From Candidatus Pelagibacterales bacterium (GTDB lineage: Bacteria; Pseudomonadota; Alphaproteobacteria; TMED109), in assembly GCA_002732015.1 (NCBI GenBank), contig PCCU01000045.1:1-17030 (forward strand): a stretch of 17,030 bases of DNA, written 5' to 3'. The notes under the pieces were generated by a model, which was not told the DNA's origin, did not search any database, and saw nothing but the letters and a program-made list of their open reading frames with translations. The position numbers and the translations under genes are program-made. This document shows positions 1 through 8,307 of the stretch, piece after piece; position 1 is the first letter of the stretch, and every line of letters begins with the position of its first letter.

Positions 1-780
1 CTTTAAACCTAATTTTAAATCATTTAAATTATTATAAGATAATTCTTTCCCATTAAGTTTTTCAAAAAATAAATTTTTATTTTTAGTAGTTGAATAAAAA
101 CTAGCTTTTTGATGAGGGTTTTCGCCATAACGAAGTTTATTAGGGTTCCTTGGTGCTATAAAGAAATTAGTTTCTTCTTGTTCTAATAGACTTTTACTCA
201 TCCACATTGATATTTTAGTATCATACTGCATAGTTCTTTCAAAAGCTTTGCATGCAAGTCTTTTTCTTAAGTCAGAGGTTATCCCTCCATATTTTTTTAT
301 CTGCTCTATAATTTGACTATAATCTTCTTTTTCTATTACTACTGTAGTGGAGTTATAATTTTTTGCTGCCCCCCTGATCATTGAGGGGCCTCCTATATCA
401 ATATTTTCTATACATTTTTCTACATTATTTGTTTGCTTAATCACTTTCTCAAAAGGGTAGAAGTTAACTACTACTAATTCAAATTTATTTAGGTCATAGC
501 GTTTCATATCTCTTCTATGATTAGGGTTTTTAATGTCACCTAAAATTCCTCCAAAGATTTTTGGATGCAAAGTTTTAACTCGCCCGTCCAATATTTCTGG
601 AAACTTTGTTATACTTTCCACTTTTTTTACTTTAATACCTCTTTGTTTAAGTTTTTTATATGTATTTCCTGTTGATACTATTTCTATATTTTTTGCTACA
701 ATATTTTTTGCGAATTTTATAATATCTGATTTATCTGATACCGATATCAAGCATTTATTTATTTTTAATATGTCTTTCAT
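1..780 (-). CDS. purH: PurH, bifunctional AICAR transformylase / IMP cyclohydrolase (5' part; C-terminus outside window)
   Basis: This enzyme catalyses the last two steps of IMP synthesis: formylation of AICAR with 10-formyl-THF, then cyclisation to IMP in the cytoplasm. The visible 260 residues cover the whole N-terminal MGS-like cyclohydrolase domain (about 1-195) and the start of the transformylase domain. Seen directly are STGNTYK (36-42; usually STGGT), FPEILDGRVKTLHP (60-73), NFYPF (106-110), ENIDIGGPSMIRGAAKN (125-141) and RYGENPHQ (217-224). Full-length family members have about 510-530 residues, so roughly half lies left of the window. The ATG at 780-778 comes 4 bases after the stop of the dehydratase gene, so the two are probably co-transcribed and perhaps translationally coupled. 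The reading frame is open to base 1. The identification is secure; only the end is missing. Confidence 0.96.
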   Translation of the reverse strand, partial: MKDILKINKCLISVSDKSDIIKFAKNIVAKNIEIVSTGNTYKKLKQRGIKVKKVESITKFPEILDGRVKTLHPKIFGGILGDIKNPNHRRDMKRYDLNKFELVVVNFYPFEKVIKQTNNVEKCIENIDIGGPSMIRGAAKNYNSTTVVIEKEDYSQIIEQIKKYGGITSDLRKRLACKAFERTMQYDTKISMWMSKSLLEQEETNFFIAPRNPNKLRYGENPHQKASFYSTTKNKNLFFEKLNGKELSYNNLNDLKLGLK

Positions 781-784
781 TGTT

Positions 785-2626
785 TTACCCTAATATTTTG
801 AACAATTTATTATAAAGATTATCTTCCTCACTGTTGCATAACTTTTCTAAATTTATAAGAATATTTTCTATTTTAATATCTTGATTCTTTTTGCTTTTAA
901 CTAAGAAATATCCCTCTACATCATGAGCTATTTTTTCTTCATAGTCACCATAAAGCTTTTCATATAACTTCTCTCCTTTATTTAAACCTATATATTTTAT
1001 TTTTATATCTTTTCCTGGAACTAAACCTGAAAGTCTAATAATCTGTTTTGCTAAGTCGTCTATTTTTACTGATGCACCCATATTTAATACATTTATACAA
1101 CCTTTAGGAATATTTCTCCTAAAAATATTTTCTGCTGAGGCATAAATTACTAAGTCTACTGCCTCCTCTATCGTCATAAAAAACCTTGTAGCATTTTTAT
1201 CTGTTACAGTTAGAGGCCCTCCCTGTGATAATTGTCTTCTAAATAATGGAACAACAGACCCAGTAGATCCCAGAACATTACCAAATCTTACTGTAATAAA
1301 CCTTGTATTATTCTTGCTTAATTTATCTTTTGACTGTATCACAATTTCTGCAAGTTTTTTAGTGAGCCCCATAACACTTGTTGGTTCAACTGCTTTGTCT
1401 GTGGAAATTTGTACGAAGCACGAGCACCCAAATTTTTCTGCTAAATTTGCTAGCATTGCAGTAGATATCACATTTGTTCTTATTGCTTCAGATATATTTT
1501 CTTCGCATATTGTTACATGTTTTAAAGCACCAGCGTGAAAAATTATATCTGGTCTAAAATTAGAAAATAATTTTTCCATTTCAGTTTTATTTCTAATATT
1601 AGAACAAAGAAAAGTATATTTTTCACTATTACTCTTTTTTTCAAAAGCTGTTTTAAGGTTATAAATTGCATTTTCGCTTAAATCCAACATTACTAGTTTT
1701 TTTGGGTCTAATTTTGTAACTTTCTTAGCTAGCTTGCTACCTATGCTCCCTCCTGCTCCTGTAATAAGAACAACCTTATTATTTATAAGTTTTGAGATTT
1801 GGTTGGTATTTAACCTATTTTGCCTTCTTCCTAATAAATCTTCTAAACTTATCTCTCTTACTAAAGAAGTGGTATTACTATCTAAAACCTCACTAGGCGC
1901 AGGTGCTCTCCCTAGCTTCATACCATTTTTATCAGATATTTTCATTAGCTCTGACATCTCTTTGCTTTTAATACTATTTGAAACAATTACTAATCGTTGT
2001 GGGAAATGATTTTTTTTGTGCAATCTACTTATAATTTGTTTAGTTTCTTCTAGTACTCCTAGTACCGGAACTCCTCTAATCAAATATTCTTTATTATTTG
2101 TTTTATCTTCGCTAATTATACCTATAGCTTTATAAGAGCTGTTCTTTCTTTCGGTTCCTCTAATAAAATCGTCAGCATTTTCTTCAGACCCTACTAATAA
2201 AACAGGAATACTTCCTTTTTTTCTATTGCTTATGTCTAGATTGAGTTTTTCAAACATACTTCTATAGACTATTCTTGCTCCACAAGTTAAAGCTGATAAA
2301 GAAAAAAAGTTCAATAATATTACCAATCTAGGAATCATTTCGAGTCTATTTAAAATAAATATAGAAATAAAAATGAATATATTTGCAATAAGACATACTC
2401 TAATTAAGGACCACATATCTAGAAGTGAAAAATACCTCCATGAGGTTTTATAAATTTTGAAAAAGTAAAAAGTAATTGGAACTACTATTGCTGCTATTAT
2501 AACCTCATAAGAGTTTATAAAGAACTCACCCAATCGGAGAAATGCAGCCAAATTAATAGAAATAATACTTATAAATAAATCAATAAGTAAAACTATTAAA
2601 AACCTTATTTTTATCATATTAATCAT
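785..2626 (-). CDS. Membrane-anchored nucleotide-sugar 4,6-dehydratase, WbpM/PglF/CapD type
   Basis: Likely converts UDP-GlcNAc (or a related UDP-HexNAc) to the 4-keto-6-deoxy sugar, the first step towards modified amino sugars of surface glycans. The 613-residue product has about four hydrophobic helices in residues 8-118, a linker domain with a nucleotide-binding look (PVLLVGS, 141-147), and a C-terminal SDR domain. The SDR domain has the Rossmann motif GAGGSIGS (290-297), AGALKHV (365-371), Ser408 in STDKA, and a Met419-xxx-Lys423 pair where classical SDRs have YxxxK. The Ser-Met-Lys triad is known for the long WbpM/PglF enzymes. I chose ATG 2626-2624 because it makes a 4-base ATGA overlap with the upstream transferase stop; an upstream ATG at 2680 would add 18 residues and a 58-base overlap. 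Substrate and final sugar cannot be read from sequence. Confidence 0.9.
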   Translation of the reverse strand: MINMIKIRFLIVLLIDLFISIISINLAAFLRLGEFFINSYEVIIAAIVVPITFYFFKIYKTSWRYFSLLDMWSLIRVCLIANIFIFISIFILNRLEMIPRLVILLNFFSLSALTCGARIVYRSMFEKLNLDISNRKKGSIPVLLVGSEENADDFIRGTERKNSSYKAIGIISEDKTNNKEYLIRGVPVLGVLEETKQIISRLHKKNHFPQRLVIVSNSIKSKEMSELMKISDKNGMKLGRAPAPSEVLDSNTTSLVREISLEDLLGRRQNRLNTNQISKLINNKVVLITGAGGSIGSKLAKKVTKLDPKKLVMLDLSENAIYNLKTAFEKKSNSEKYTFLCSNIRNKTEMEKLFSNFRPDIIFHAGALKHVTICEENISEAIRTNVISTAMLANLAEKFGCSCFVQISTDKAVEPTSVMGLTKKLAEIVIQSKDKLSKNNTRFITVRFGNVLGSTGSVVPLFRRQLSQGGPLTVTDKNATRFFMTIEEAVDLVIYASAENIFRRNIPKGCINVLNMGASVKIDDLAKQIIRLSGLVPGKDIKIKYIGLNKGEKLYEKLYGDYEEKIAHDVEGYFLVKSKKNQDIKIENILINLEKLCNSEEDNLYNKLFKILG

Positions 2627-3642
2627 TTTCGAATTAATGTTTTTTGTTTGGAAAAATTCAAAAGAAAAAATGTACACCAAACAAAAGATAATATTAAGAA
2701 AATAAAGTTATTTTTTTCTAATATTGATAAAAAGGAAAAAATAAACAAACCAATAGATAATAATATTATTTTAAAACAAACTTTTTGATGCGATTGTCCA
2801 TTTCTTACGGCTTTTTGATAAAAGTGTTGACTATGTGGCTGCCAAAACTTTTCTCTTTTCCATATTCTTAAAAACAAGGTTATAGAAGTATCTAATAAGT
2901 AATACATTGGCAAAATAAAGACAGCTAACCAGTAACCTCTCACATAGAATTCTGCCAAAATATATAACATCAAAAACCCAAGTGGTATACTACCCGAATC
3001 TCCCAGAAATATTTTTGCAGGATGCCAATTGTAAACAAGAAAGCCTAACGCTGATCCTAATATACAGTAATGAAGAATATTGTAGTCTAAGCCCAAAAAG
3101 AAATTAAAAAATATTAGAGAGCAAGTTAAGAATATTATTTGAATAGTTGTAATTCCATCAATCCCATCCATAAAATTAAATGCATTTATAAACCAAGTAC
3201 TACCTATTACTAAAAACAAATAAATAAAAATTACGAAGTAAGTTTGATTAAAATATTGCTTTAAAGCTACACTATCTAATAATGAAAAATGAACATAGAT
3301 GATAATACAAAAAAAATGAGTGACTAAACGATATATAGCTTTTATATTTTTAAAGTCATCAGCTATGGATATTAGAAATAAAAAAAGTAAAGCTAAAATA
3401 TTATATGATGACCAATTATAACCAAAAAAGAATGAAGCTAAAATTATAACTGGAAGTAATACTAACCCGCCTCCTAAAGAAACAGGTAAAATGTGATTAG
3501 ACCTTTTGTTTGGTTTATCTAAAAATTTTAGTTTTACAAATAAAGGAATTAAGAATTTTAGAAATATAATTGTAGAAAAGAAAGAGCTTGAGAGAAACAC
3601 TATTAATGGAAAATCTAAATATATTTGATATAGAGGTTTCAT
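2623..3642 (-). CDS. Polyprenyl-phosphate sugar-1-phosphate transferase, WecA/WbpL family (glycosyltransferase 4)
   Basis: Integral inner-membrane enzyme that moves a (N-acetyl)hexosamine-1-phosphate from UDP-sugar to undecaprenyl phosphate, starting lipid-linked glycan assembly. The 339-residue protein is hydrophobic throughout, with around ten predicted membrane spans. It keeps the family signatures: DKPNKRSNH near 42-50, the catalytic/metal DD at 95-96, NAFNFMDGIDG (153-163), FLGDSGS (212-218), and a cytosolic His-rich loop QPHSQHFYQK (268-277) followed by GQSH. This loop resembles WbpL/TagO-type enzymes rather than MraY, so a peptidoglycan role is unlikely. It overlaps the dehydratase gene by ATGA, as expected for a dehydratase/transferase pair making an unusual reducing-end sugar. 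The promoter region is shared with the divergent FabH-like gene. Exact sugar specificity is unknown. Confidence 0.9.
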   Translation of the reverse strand: MKPLYQIYLDFPLIVFLSSSFFSTIIFLKFLIPLFVKLKFLDKPNKRSNHILPVSLGGGLVLLPVIILASFFFGYNWSSYNILALLFLFLISIADDFKNIKAIYRLVTHFFCIIIYVHFSLLDSVALKQYFNQTYFVIFIYLFLVIGSTWFINAFNFMDGIDGITTIQIIFLTCSLIFFNFFLGLDYNILHYCILGSALGFLVYNWHPAKIFLGDSGSIPLGFLMLYILAEFYVRGYWLAVFILPMYYLLDTSITLFLRIWKREKFWQPHSQHFYQKAVRNGQSHQKVCFKIILLSIGLFIFSFLSILEKNNFIFLILSFVWCTFFLLNFSKQKTLIRK

Positions 3643-3668
3643 ATTCTTAAAGTTTTTTTAATTTAATT

Positions 3669-3674
3669 ATTATA
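3669..3674 (-). promoter_or_regulatory. -10 box TATAAT for the transferase-dehydratase-purH unit
   Basis: On the minus strand a perfect TATAAT ends 26 bases before the transferase ATG, which would give a leader of about 20 bases. No convincing -35 is visible at 16-18 bases upstream. In DNA this AT-rich a chance match is possible, but this 65-base divergent gap is the natural place for the promoter. Confidence 0.4.
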
Positions 3675-3677
3675 TTA

Positions 3678-3686
3678 TGTTATAAT
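3678..3686 (+). promoter_or_regulatory. Extended -10 promoter (TGTTATAAT) of the FabH-like gene
   Basis: TGnTATAAT matches the extended -10 consensus exactly, which can compensate for the absent -35 element. The predicted transcription start is near 3693, leaving about 15 bases of leader (3693-3707) with no Shine-Dalgarno sequence before the ATG at 3708. The match is seen directly; promoter activity is inferred. Confidence 0.55.
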
Positions 3687-3707
3687 TGATTTAAATTTTA
3701 TATTAAA

Positions 3708-4640
3708 ATGACAAGAATTGCATCGATCCATTATCTATTAGGAAATAAAAAAGAAAGTTTAAGAGATATTTGCAAAGAAAACCCTGACTGGAATTACGAT
3801 AAGCTTTTTTCAAAAACAGGAATAAAAAACAGACATATATTAGATGACAGTGAAACTCCTGAAGATTTAAGTTATGAGGCTGCTAAAATTTGTATTAATA
3901 ATTATAAAAATAAAGATATAGATGGGATTTTATATGTCAGTCAATCTCCTTCAAACCCTTTGCCTACTAGGGCCTGTGTGTTGCAAGACCGATTAGGCAT
4001 TACAAAAAACTCTTTAGCATTTGATATAAACCAAGGCTGTTCTGGATTTGTATATTCTTTATCGTTAGCTACATCATTAATTAAAAACGACCTCGCTGAA
4101 AGAATCTTAATAATTTGTTCTGACCACTATTCAAAATACATATCAAAGAATGATAGAACCTGTCGACCTATTTTTAGTGATGCAGCAGCCGCAACCATAG
4201 TTGAAAAAAGTAAAAAACAAAAAATAGGTCCTTTTATATTTAAAACAGATGGTTCAGGAGGAAAGCATTTAATGGTAAAAAATAAACTTTCTAAAGCTAA
4301 ACTGTTTATGAATGGCCCTGCAGTATTAAAGTTTTCCTTAGATTTAGTTCCATCTGCAACGCAAGAACTACTTCGAAAGGCTTCATTGTCTAAAGAAGAC
4401 ATAAGTTTATTTCTATTTCACCAAGCTAGTGGTGTTGTTTTAAATAAACTAAAGAAAAAACTAAATATTGAGGACAATAAATGGTTCGTTGATATTCAAA
4501 ACCTAGGAAATACTGTATCTGCCACTATACCCATTGCTATAAGTACTTTGAAAGGAAATGGAAACTTTCCAGAAAATAGAAATGTTTGTCTAATGGGTTT
4601 TGGCGTAGGTCTTTCTGTGGCTGGATGTATTATAAATTAA
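3708..4640 (+). CDS. FabH-like 3-oxoacyl-ACP synthase III (ketoacyl synthase III family)
   Basis: Thiolase-fold enzyme expected to carry out a Claisen-type condensation between an acyl-CoA and an acyl-ACP. At 310 residues it is close to FabH length (about 317-330). The Cys-His-Asn triad is complete: Cys111 in NQGCSGF, His238 in LFHQAS and Asn268 in NLGNTVSATIP, near-identical positions to E. coli FabH (112/244/274). The N-terminal region (TGIKNRHILDDSETPEDL, 37-54) is typical of the subgroup found in O-antigen and glycan loci rather than of housekeeping FabH, so a role in making a short acyl group for a sugar is plausible but unproven. It stands alone on the plus strand, divergent from the transferase gene and convergent with the heparinase-family gene. 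Housekeeping FabH cannot be ruled out without knowing the rest of the genome. Confidence 0.85.
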   Translation: MTRIASIHYLLGNKKESLRDICKENPDWNYDKLFSKTGIKNRHILDDSETPEDLSYEAAKICINNYKNKDIDGILYVSQSPSNPLPTRACVLQDRLGITKNSLAFDINQGCSGFVYSLSLATSLIKNDLAERILIICSDHYSKYISKNDRTCRPIFSDAAAATIVEKSKKQKIGPFIFKTDGSGGKHLMVKNKLSKAKLFMNGPAVLKFSLDLVPSATQELLRKASLSKEDISLFLFHQASGVVLNKLKKKLNIEDNKWFVDIQNLGNTVSATIPIAISTLKGNGNFPENRNVCLMGFGVGLSVAGCIIN

Positions 4641-4705
4641 ATTTATAGAAAATAAAAAGAAGTAATATAATTTATTAAGTAAAAAATATTAGCAATTAAT
4701 ATAAG

Positions 4706-6328
4706 TTATGAAATTCTTTTGAAGCCCCATAAGATATTAGTTTGAGGTTTTTTTGTGGAACCACTCAAAACTATTTGAAATGTACTGCTTATTTTTCCAT
4801 CATCATGTATAAAAATACTTGAATCTAAACTTAGTTTAGCCTGTCCCTCATATAAGAACCTCCAGCCCTGATCTTTAGTTACTAAAACTACTGACCTTTT
4901 ATCCATTGAGAGGGATATTTTTATTTCAGGGGAAAAGTGAAACCTTATATTAAACTTGTTTACTTTTTTACTTTCTATTTTATCTAACCCTGCAATATTT
5001 TTACCATCATTACCAAGCTCAATTTTTCTAAAACATATGCTAGAAAATCTATTAAAATATCCATAATGTATGAGCTCTACCAATTCTGAACCATCCTTAG
5101 TGTATCTTTTCGAGTATGCTTTTTGTCTGAAATCAGCGCCAATAAAAGCATCAGCTTCTCCTAAAGAAAGGGTTGAATGGGCAGCAGTAGATTTTAAAAT
5201 TTTCTTCCACTCTATACCTTTTGAAAAGGCGCTTCCACAAGAGCCTAATAGCCTATGCTTGCCGACATAAACTTCTAAAGCATGCGGTGTTTTAGAAAAT
5301 GCTTTATTATTAGAAGATAATGAATCTAAAATTACACAAGCTTCAGGAACTAATAACTTTATATAACCACTTTTAGTCAAAGTTAATGGCCCTTTTCCTC
5401 TAGCCTTGCCATCAGCTGCATTAAGAATTTTATCGATTACGAACTTCGTTTCTCTTTTAGAACCATTAAAGGTACTTAGAGTACCATCCAAAGTCCTGAA
5501 GAATCTTAAACTATGGGCAGATTTTTTTATTTGTGATGATAGATATTCAGGAACATCTATTTTTGCTGCCATTATAATATCTCTAACGGTTATAAGGTCT
5601 CCTAGAATAGAAAGTTGTGTTGATGGAACCCTGCTTAGATGTACACCTTCTTCATTAAAGTTATTATCTATCTCATTTTTAAGTAAAGTTAGACTTTTTA
5701 TATATCTTTTTTGACCTCCCTCAAAACATATACCACTTGTAATTAATCCTCTCAAAATTTTAAATTTTTTAATTGAGCTATCGCTCATCTCATAAACTTT
5801 ATCAAGTTTTTCCAGAGAGTTTCTAGTTGTAAAAGTATTCAAGTGTTTGATTTGTTTAAATAGGTTTTCTTTTAATAATAATGAGAATTCTTCATCTTTC
5901 TCTGCTAAAAGAAAACTCATATTTGTTGTCCAAGAAGAAATTCTTCTTGCTATAATATCAAGTCGCCAAGTTTTTTCATTCCATTTATTATTTTTCTTTA
6001 ACCAATCTGTAATAAGTTTTCTTGCATGCTTTCTTGCAAGCGGCCCTGACCTTGCCTTTAAATGCCTCAACCAACTAAAAGTATGAATTTCTTCATTCCA
6101 AAATTCTTTGCTATTATTAATTTGCCATAATAATTTTTTTGATGTTAATTCCTTTTTTTTAGATACAAAATTTAAATCACCTTGTAAGATTTTTTCTCCT
6201 ATGGAAGAGTCTCCTGGCCATGGATCATAAGGAGTAATTAATATTTCAGAGAGATCATTTTTTGTTAAATAGAAATCATAAATTGGAGTTTTTAACAAAA
6301 TCCTCTTAAAAAGTTTCTTTAATATCAC
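4706..6328 (-). CDS. Heparinase II/III-family protein
   Basis: A 540-residue protein of the alphaproteobacterial heparinase II/III-like family (polysaccharide-lyase fold), which is often encoded between rsmB and purH. Residues about 60-280 form the alpha-helical N-terminal part (for example SWLRHLKARSG, 85-95; RRISSW, 128-133). The C-terminal beta-rich domain has AAHSTLSLGE (382-391), HYGYFNRF (421-428; usually HDGY..RF) and IRFHFSP (461-467). Biochemical activity in this branch is not established; a lyase acting on the cell's own glycan is one guess, supported only by the nearby glycan genes. No signal peptide is evident; the N-terminus is basic (KKLFKRILLK). The only reasonable start is GTG 6328-6326, inside the last codons of rpe (23-base overlap), with GGAA eight bases upstream. 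Confidence 0.82.
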   Translation of the reverse strand: MILKKLFKRILLKTPIYDFYLTKNDLSEILITPYDPWPGDSSIGEKILQGDLNFVSKKKELTSKKLLWQINNSKEFWNEEIHTFSWLRHLKARSGPLARKHARKLITDWLKKNNKWNEKTWRLDIIARRISSWTTNMSFLLAEKDEEFSLLLKENLFKQIKHLNTFTTRNSLEKLDKVYEMSDSSIKKFKILRGLITSGICFEGGQKRYIKSLTLLKNEIDNNFNEEGVHLSRVPSTQLSILGDLITVRDIIMAAKIDVPEYLSSQIKKSAHSLRFFRTLDGTLSTFNGSKRETKFVIDKILNAADGKARGKGPLTLTKSGYIKLLVPEACVILDSLSSNNKAFSKTPHALEVYVGKHRLLGSCGSAFSKGIEWKKILKSTAAHSTLSLGEADAFIGADFRQKAYSKRYTKDGSELVELIHYGYFNRFSSICFRKIELGNDGKNIAGLDKIESKKVNKFNIRFHFSPEIKISLSMDKRSVVLVTKDQGWRFLYEGQAKLSLDSSIFIHDDGKISSTFQIVLSGSTKKPQTNILWGFKRIS

Positions 6329-7007
6329 TTCTATTCCAAGAATTTCTCAATTTTTTAATATTCTTAATATACATTTTTTTTCCTGCATTAAATACTGAGC
6401 TTCCTGCTACTAGAATATCTGCTCCAGCACTGACCAAAGAAGAAAAGTTTTTAGCATTAACACCGCCATCTACCTCCAAAAGGATATTTTTGTTTTCTCT
6501 GTGAATCATTTCTTTAATGTTTGATAGTTTTTTTAATTGCGACATTATAGTTTTTTGACCTCCAAAACCAGGATTGACTAACATTACTAAAATTAAATCA
6601 CAATAATCTAATATATATTTAAGGTTTTCTTCAGTGGTTGCAGGGTTTATAGATACTCCTGCTTTTATTCCTAAACTCCTTATATATTCTAAGGTTCTAA
6701 TGGGATGGTTTTCCGCTTCTAAATGAATAGTAATTATATCAGCTCCGGCCTTATAAAAATTATCTATGTAATTTGAAGGATTTTTAATCATTAAATGTAC
6801 GTCAAATATTTTTTTAGTGTACTTTCTGATACTAGAGACTACATCTGGACCTATTGTAATATTTGGAACAAAAGTTCCATCCATTACATCAATATGAATA
6901 ATATCTGCTCCAGCTTTATCAATATCTTTTACTTCCTTTCCTAAAATTGCAAAGTCAGCAGATAAAATTGATGCCGCAATTTTAGGTTTATATATATTTC
7001 TTTTCAT
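6306..7007 (-). CDS. rpe: Ribulose-phosphate 3-epimerase
   Basis: Interconverts ribulose 5-phosphate and xylulose 5-phosphate in the pentose phosphate pathway (TIM barrel, metal-dependent, cytoplasmic). The 233-residue length is usual. Catalytic and metal residues are in place: Ser16 and Asp18 in SADF, His38 and Asp40 in HIDVMDG, His71 in DVHLM, Asp180 in EVDGGV, plus the phosphate-binding loops NPGFGGQ (145-151) and AGSSVF (201-206). One change stands out: the strongly conserved VMSVNPGFGG reads VMLVNPGFGG, with Leu143 for Ser. Seven bases separate it from the rsmB stop, and its 3' end overlaps the heparinase-family gene, so rsmB-rpe-heparinase is almost certainly one transcript. Confidence 0.97.
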   Translation of the reverse strand: MKRNIYKPKIAASILSADFAILGKEVKDIDKAGADIIHIDVMDGTFVPNITIGPDVVSSIRKYTKKIFDVHLMIKNPSNYIDNFYKAGADIITIHLEAENHPIRTLEYIRSLGIKAGVSINPATTEENLKYILDYCDLILVMLVNPGFGGQKTIMSQLKKLSNIKEMIHRENKNILLEVDGGVNAKNFSSLVSAGADILVAGSSVFNAGKKMYIKNIKKLRNSWNRSDIKETF

Positions 7008-7014
7008 TTTATCA

Positions 7015-8307
7015 CTATCTTACTTTTTTAATTCTTGCTATAAAAAATCCATCCATGCCACCATTATACATGTAAGGAAGAGTTCTTATCAATCCTTTAT
7101 TGATTATTTCTTTGGGATAGCCTGAAATTTCTTTTTCATTTATTAAGTCTATTTGCATAATTTTCTGTTTAACTAAATCATCAATTAAAAACTCCCCTTC
7201 TTCTTTCTGTAATGAACAATTACTATAAATAAGAAATCCTTCTTTTTTAACAAAACTTAATGCTTTAAGTATCAGTTTTTTTTGGTTTTTTGCATTATTG
7301 ATAACGTCACTTTTATTTTTAATCCAAACTACGTCTGGGTTTTTTCTAAATGTTCCTGTTCCTGAACATGGCGCATCTAATAAGACTATATCGTAAACGG
7401 AATTTGATTTCAAATTCATCAAATCGTTAAGTTCAATTTTTAAATTTTTAGATAAAGCCATTCTTTTTATATTTTTTAAAAGTATTTCCGAACGCTTTTT
7501 TGATACCTCTATTGCTTTAACAATGGCTCCTTGGCTAAGCATCTGTATTGTTTTTCCTCCAGGGGCCGCACACAAATCTAAGACTTTTTTGTTTTTAATG
7601 TCTCCCATTAGTATCACAGGTAATTGTGCAGCAATGTCTTGTACCCACCACATTCCTTCTTTATATCCCTTAATATTTTCTACTTTACCTTTATTAAAAA
7701 CTCTTACTGTATTATTTCCTAGTTTAGAACCGCCTATTACTGAAGCCCACTTTTCGGCATTATTTTTTACTCTTAAATCTAAGCCTGGTTCCTGCTGATA
7801 AATTTCTAAAATTTTTTGAACACTTTTTTTTCCATATTGACTTTCCCATTCTAAATATAGCCATTCAGGGATAGATAGAGTAAGGTCATTTTTAATTTTT
7901 TCTAGGCTTCTTTTTTCCGTATTAATTTTTCTTAATACAGCATTAGCTAAACTTTTCCATTTTTTAATTTTACCTTGAAATAGATTAACCGTGCTATCTA
8001 TTATGGCATAAGGTGGTATTTTAGAAAAAAAAATTTGAGCTACTCCTAATATTAGGCCAGCTTTAATTTCTAAGATATTTTTTGGTAATGTTTTTTTTAC
8101 AAACCTTTTTATAATAGTCTCAATTACACCTCTATGTCTTATTGAAATATTAGTAAAGTAAATCACAAAGGATATATCTTTATTTGATAAATTATACTTT
8201 TTAAAATAAATATCGTAATAATCATTTATTTTATTAAGGGAAGAACCTCGTAAATGAAAGGAAAGTCCCTTTAAAATTAAATTTCTAGCCTTATCAATTT
8301 TTTTCAT
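7015..8307 (-). CDS. rsmB: 16S rRNA m5C967 methyltransferase RsmB
   Basis: SAM-dependent RNA cytosine-C5 methyltransferase (Fmu/Sun/RsmB), 430 residues, modifying 16S rRNA in the cytoplasm. Residues about 1-135 form the NusB-like RNA-binding domain that separates RsmB from other m5C methyltransferases. The catalytic domain has the SAM motif DLCAAPGGKT (244-253), motif IV DAPCSGTG (311-318, Cys314) and motif VI YSNCSLQKEEGE (361-372, Cys364 as nucleophile). The Asn before Cys364 replaces the more usual Thr. The ATG at 8307-8305 starts inside the promoter palindrome described at 8306-8319. There is no Shine-Dalgarno sequence, and the predicted transcript begins almost at the ATG. First gene of the rsmB-rpe-heparinase unit. 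Confidence 0.95.
   Translation of the reverse strand: MKKIDKARNLILKGLSFHLRGSSLNKINDYYDIYFKKYNLSNKDISFVIYFTNISIRHRGVIETIIKRFVKKTLPKNILEIKAGLILGVAQIFFSKIPPYAIIDSTVNLFQGKIKKWKSLANAVLRKINTEKRSLEKIKNDLTLSIPEWLYLEWESQYGKKSVQKILEIYQQEPGLDLRVKNNAEKWASVIGGSKLGNNTVRVFNKGKVENIKGYKEGMWWVQDIAAQLPVILMGDIKNKKVLDLCAAPGGKTIQMLSQGAIVKAIEVSKKRSEILLKNIKRMALSKNLKIELNDLMNLKSNSVYDIVLLDAPCSGTGTFRKNPDVVWIKNKSDVINNAKNQKKLILKALSFVKKEGFLIYSNCSLQKEEGEFLIDDLVKQKIMQIDLINEKEISGYPKEIINKGLIRTLPYMYNGGMDGFFIARIKKVR

Noticed and set aside
533..793. Open frame of 86 codons on the plus strand
   Set aside because: It lies antisense to the clearly conserved start of purH and has no recognisable motif or ribosome-binding site.
2627..2680. 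Upstream ATG giving the dehydratase 18 extra residues
   Set aside because: It would overlap the transferase gene by 58 bases; the ATG in the ATGA overlap at 2623-2626 fits family N-termini and operon coupling better.
785..4640. A defence or mobile island
   Set aside because: No integrase, transposase, tRNA-flanking repeats, restriction or nuclease motifs are seen, and base composition looks like that of the neighbours.
4641..4705. Possible terminator between the convergent FabH-like and heparinase-family genes
   Set aside because: Only imperfect A/T complementarity is present, with no G-C-bearing stem, so it cannot be told from background.
5070..6086. Several plus-strand open frames of 66-102 codons
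   Set aside because: They are antisense shadows of the heparinase-family gene; their sequences are low-complexity Ser/Phe/Leu mixtures typical of antisense AT-rich coding DNA.
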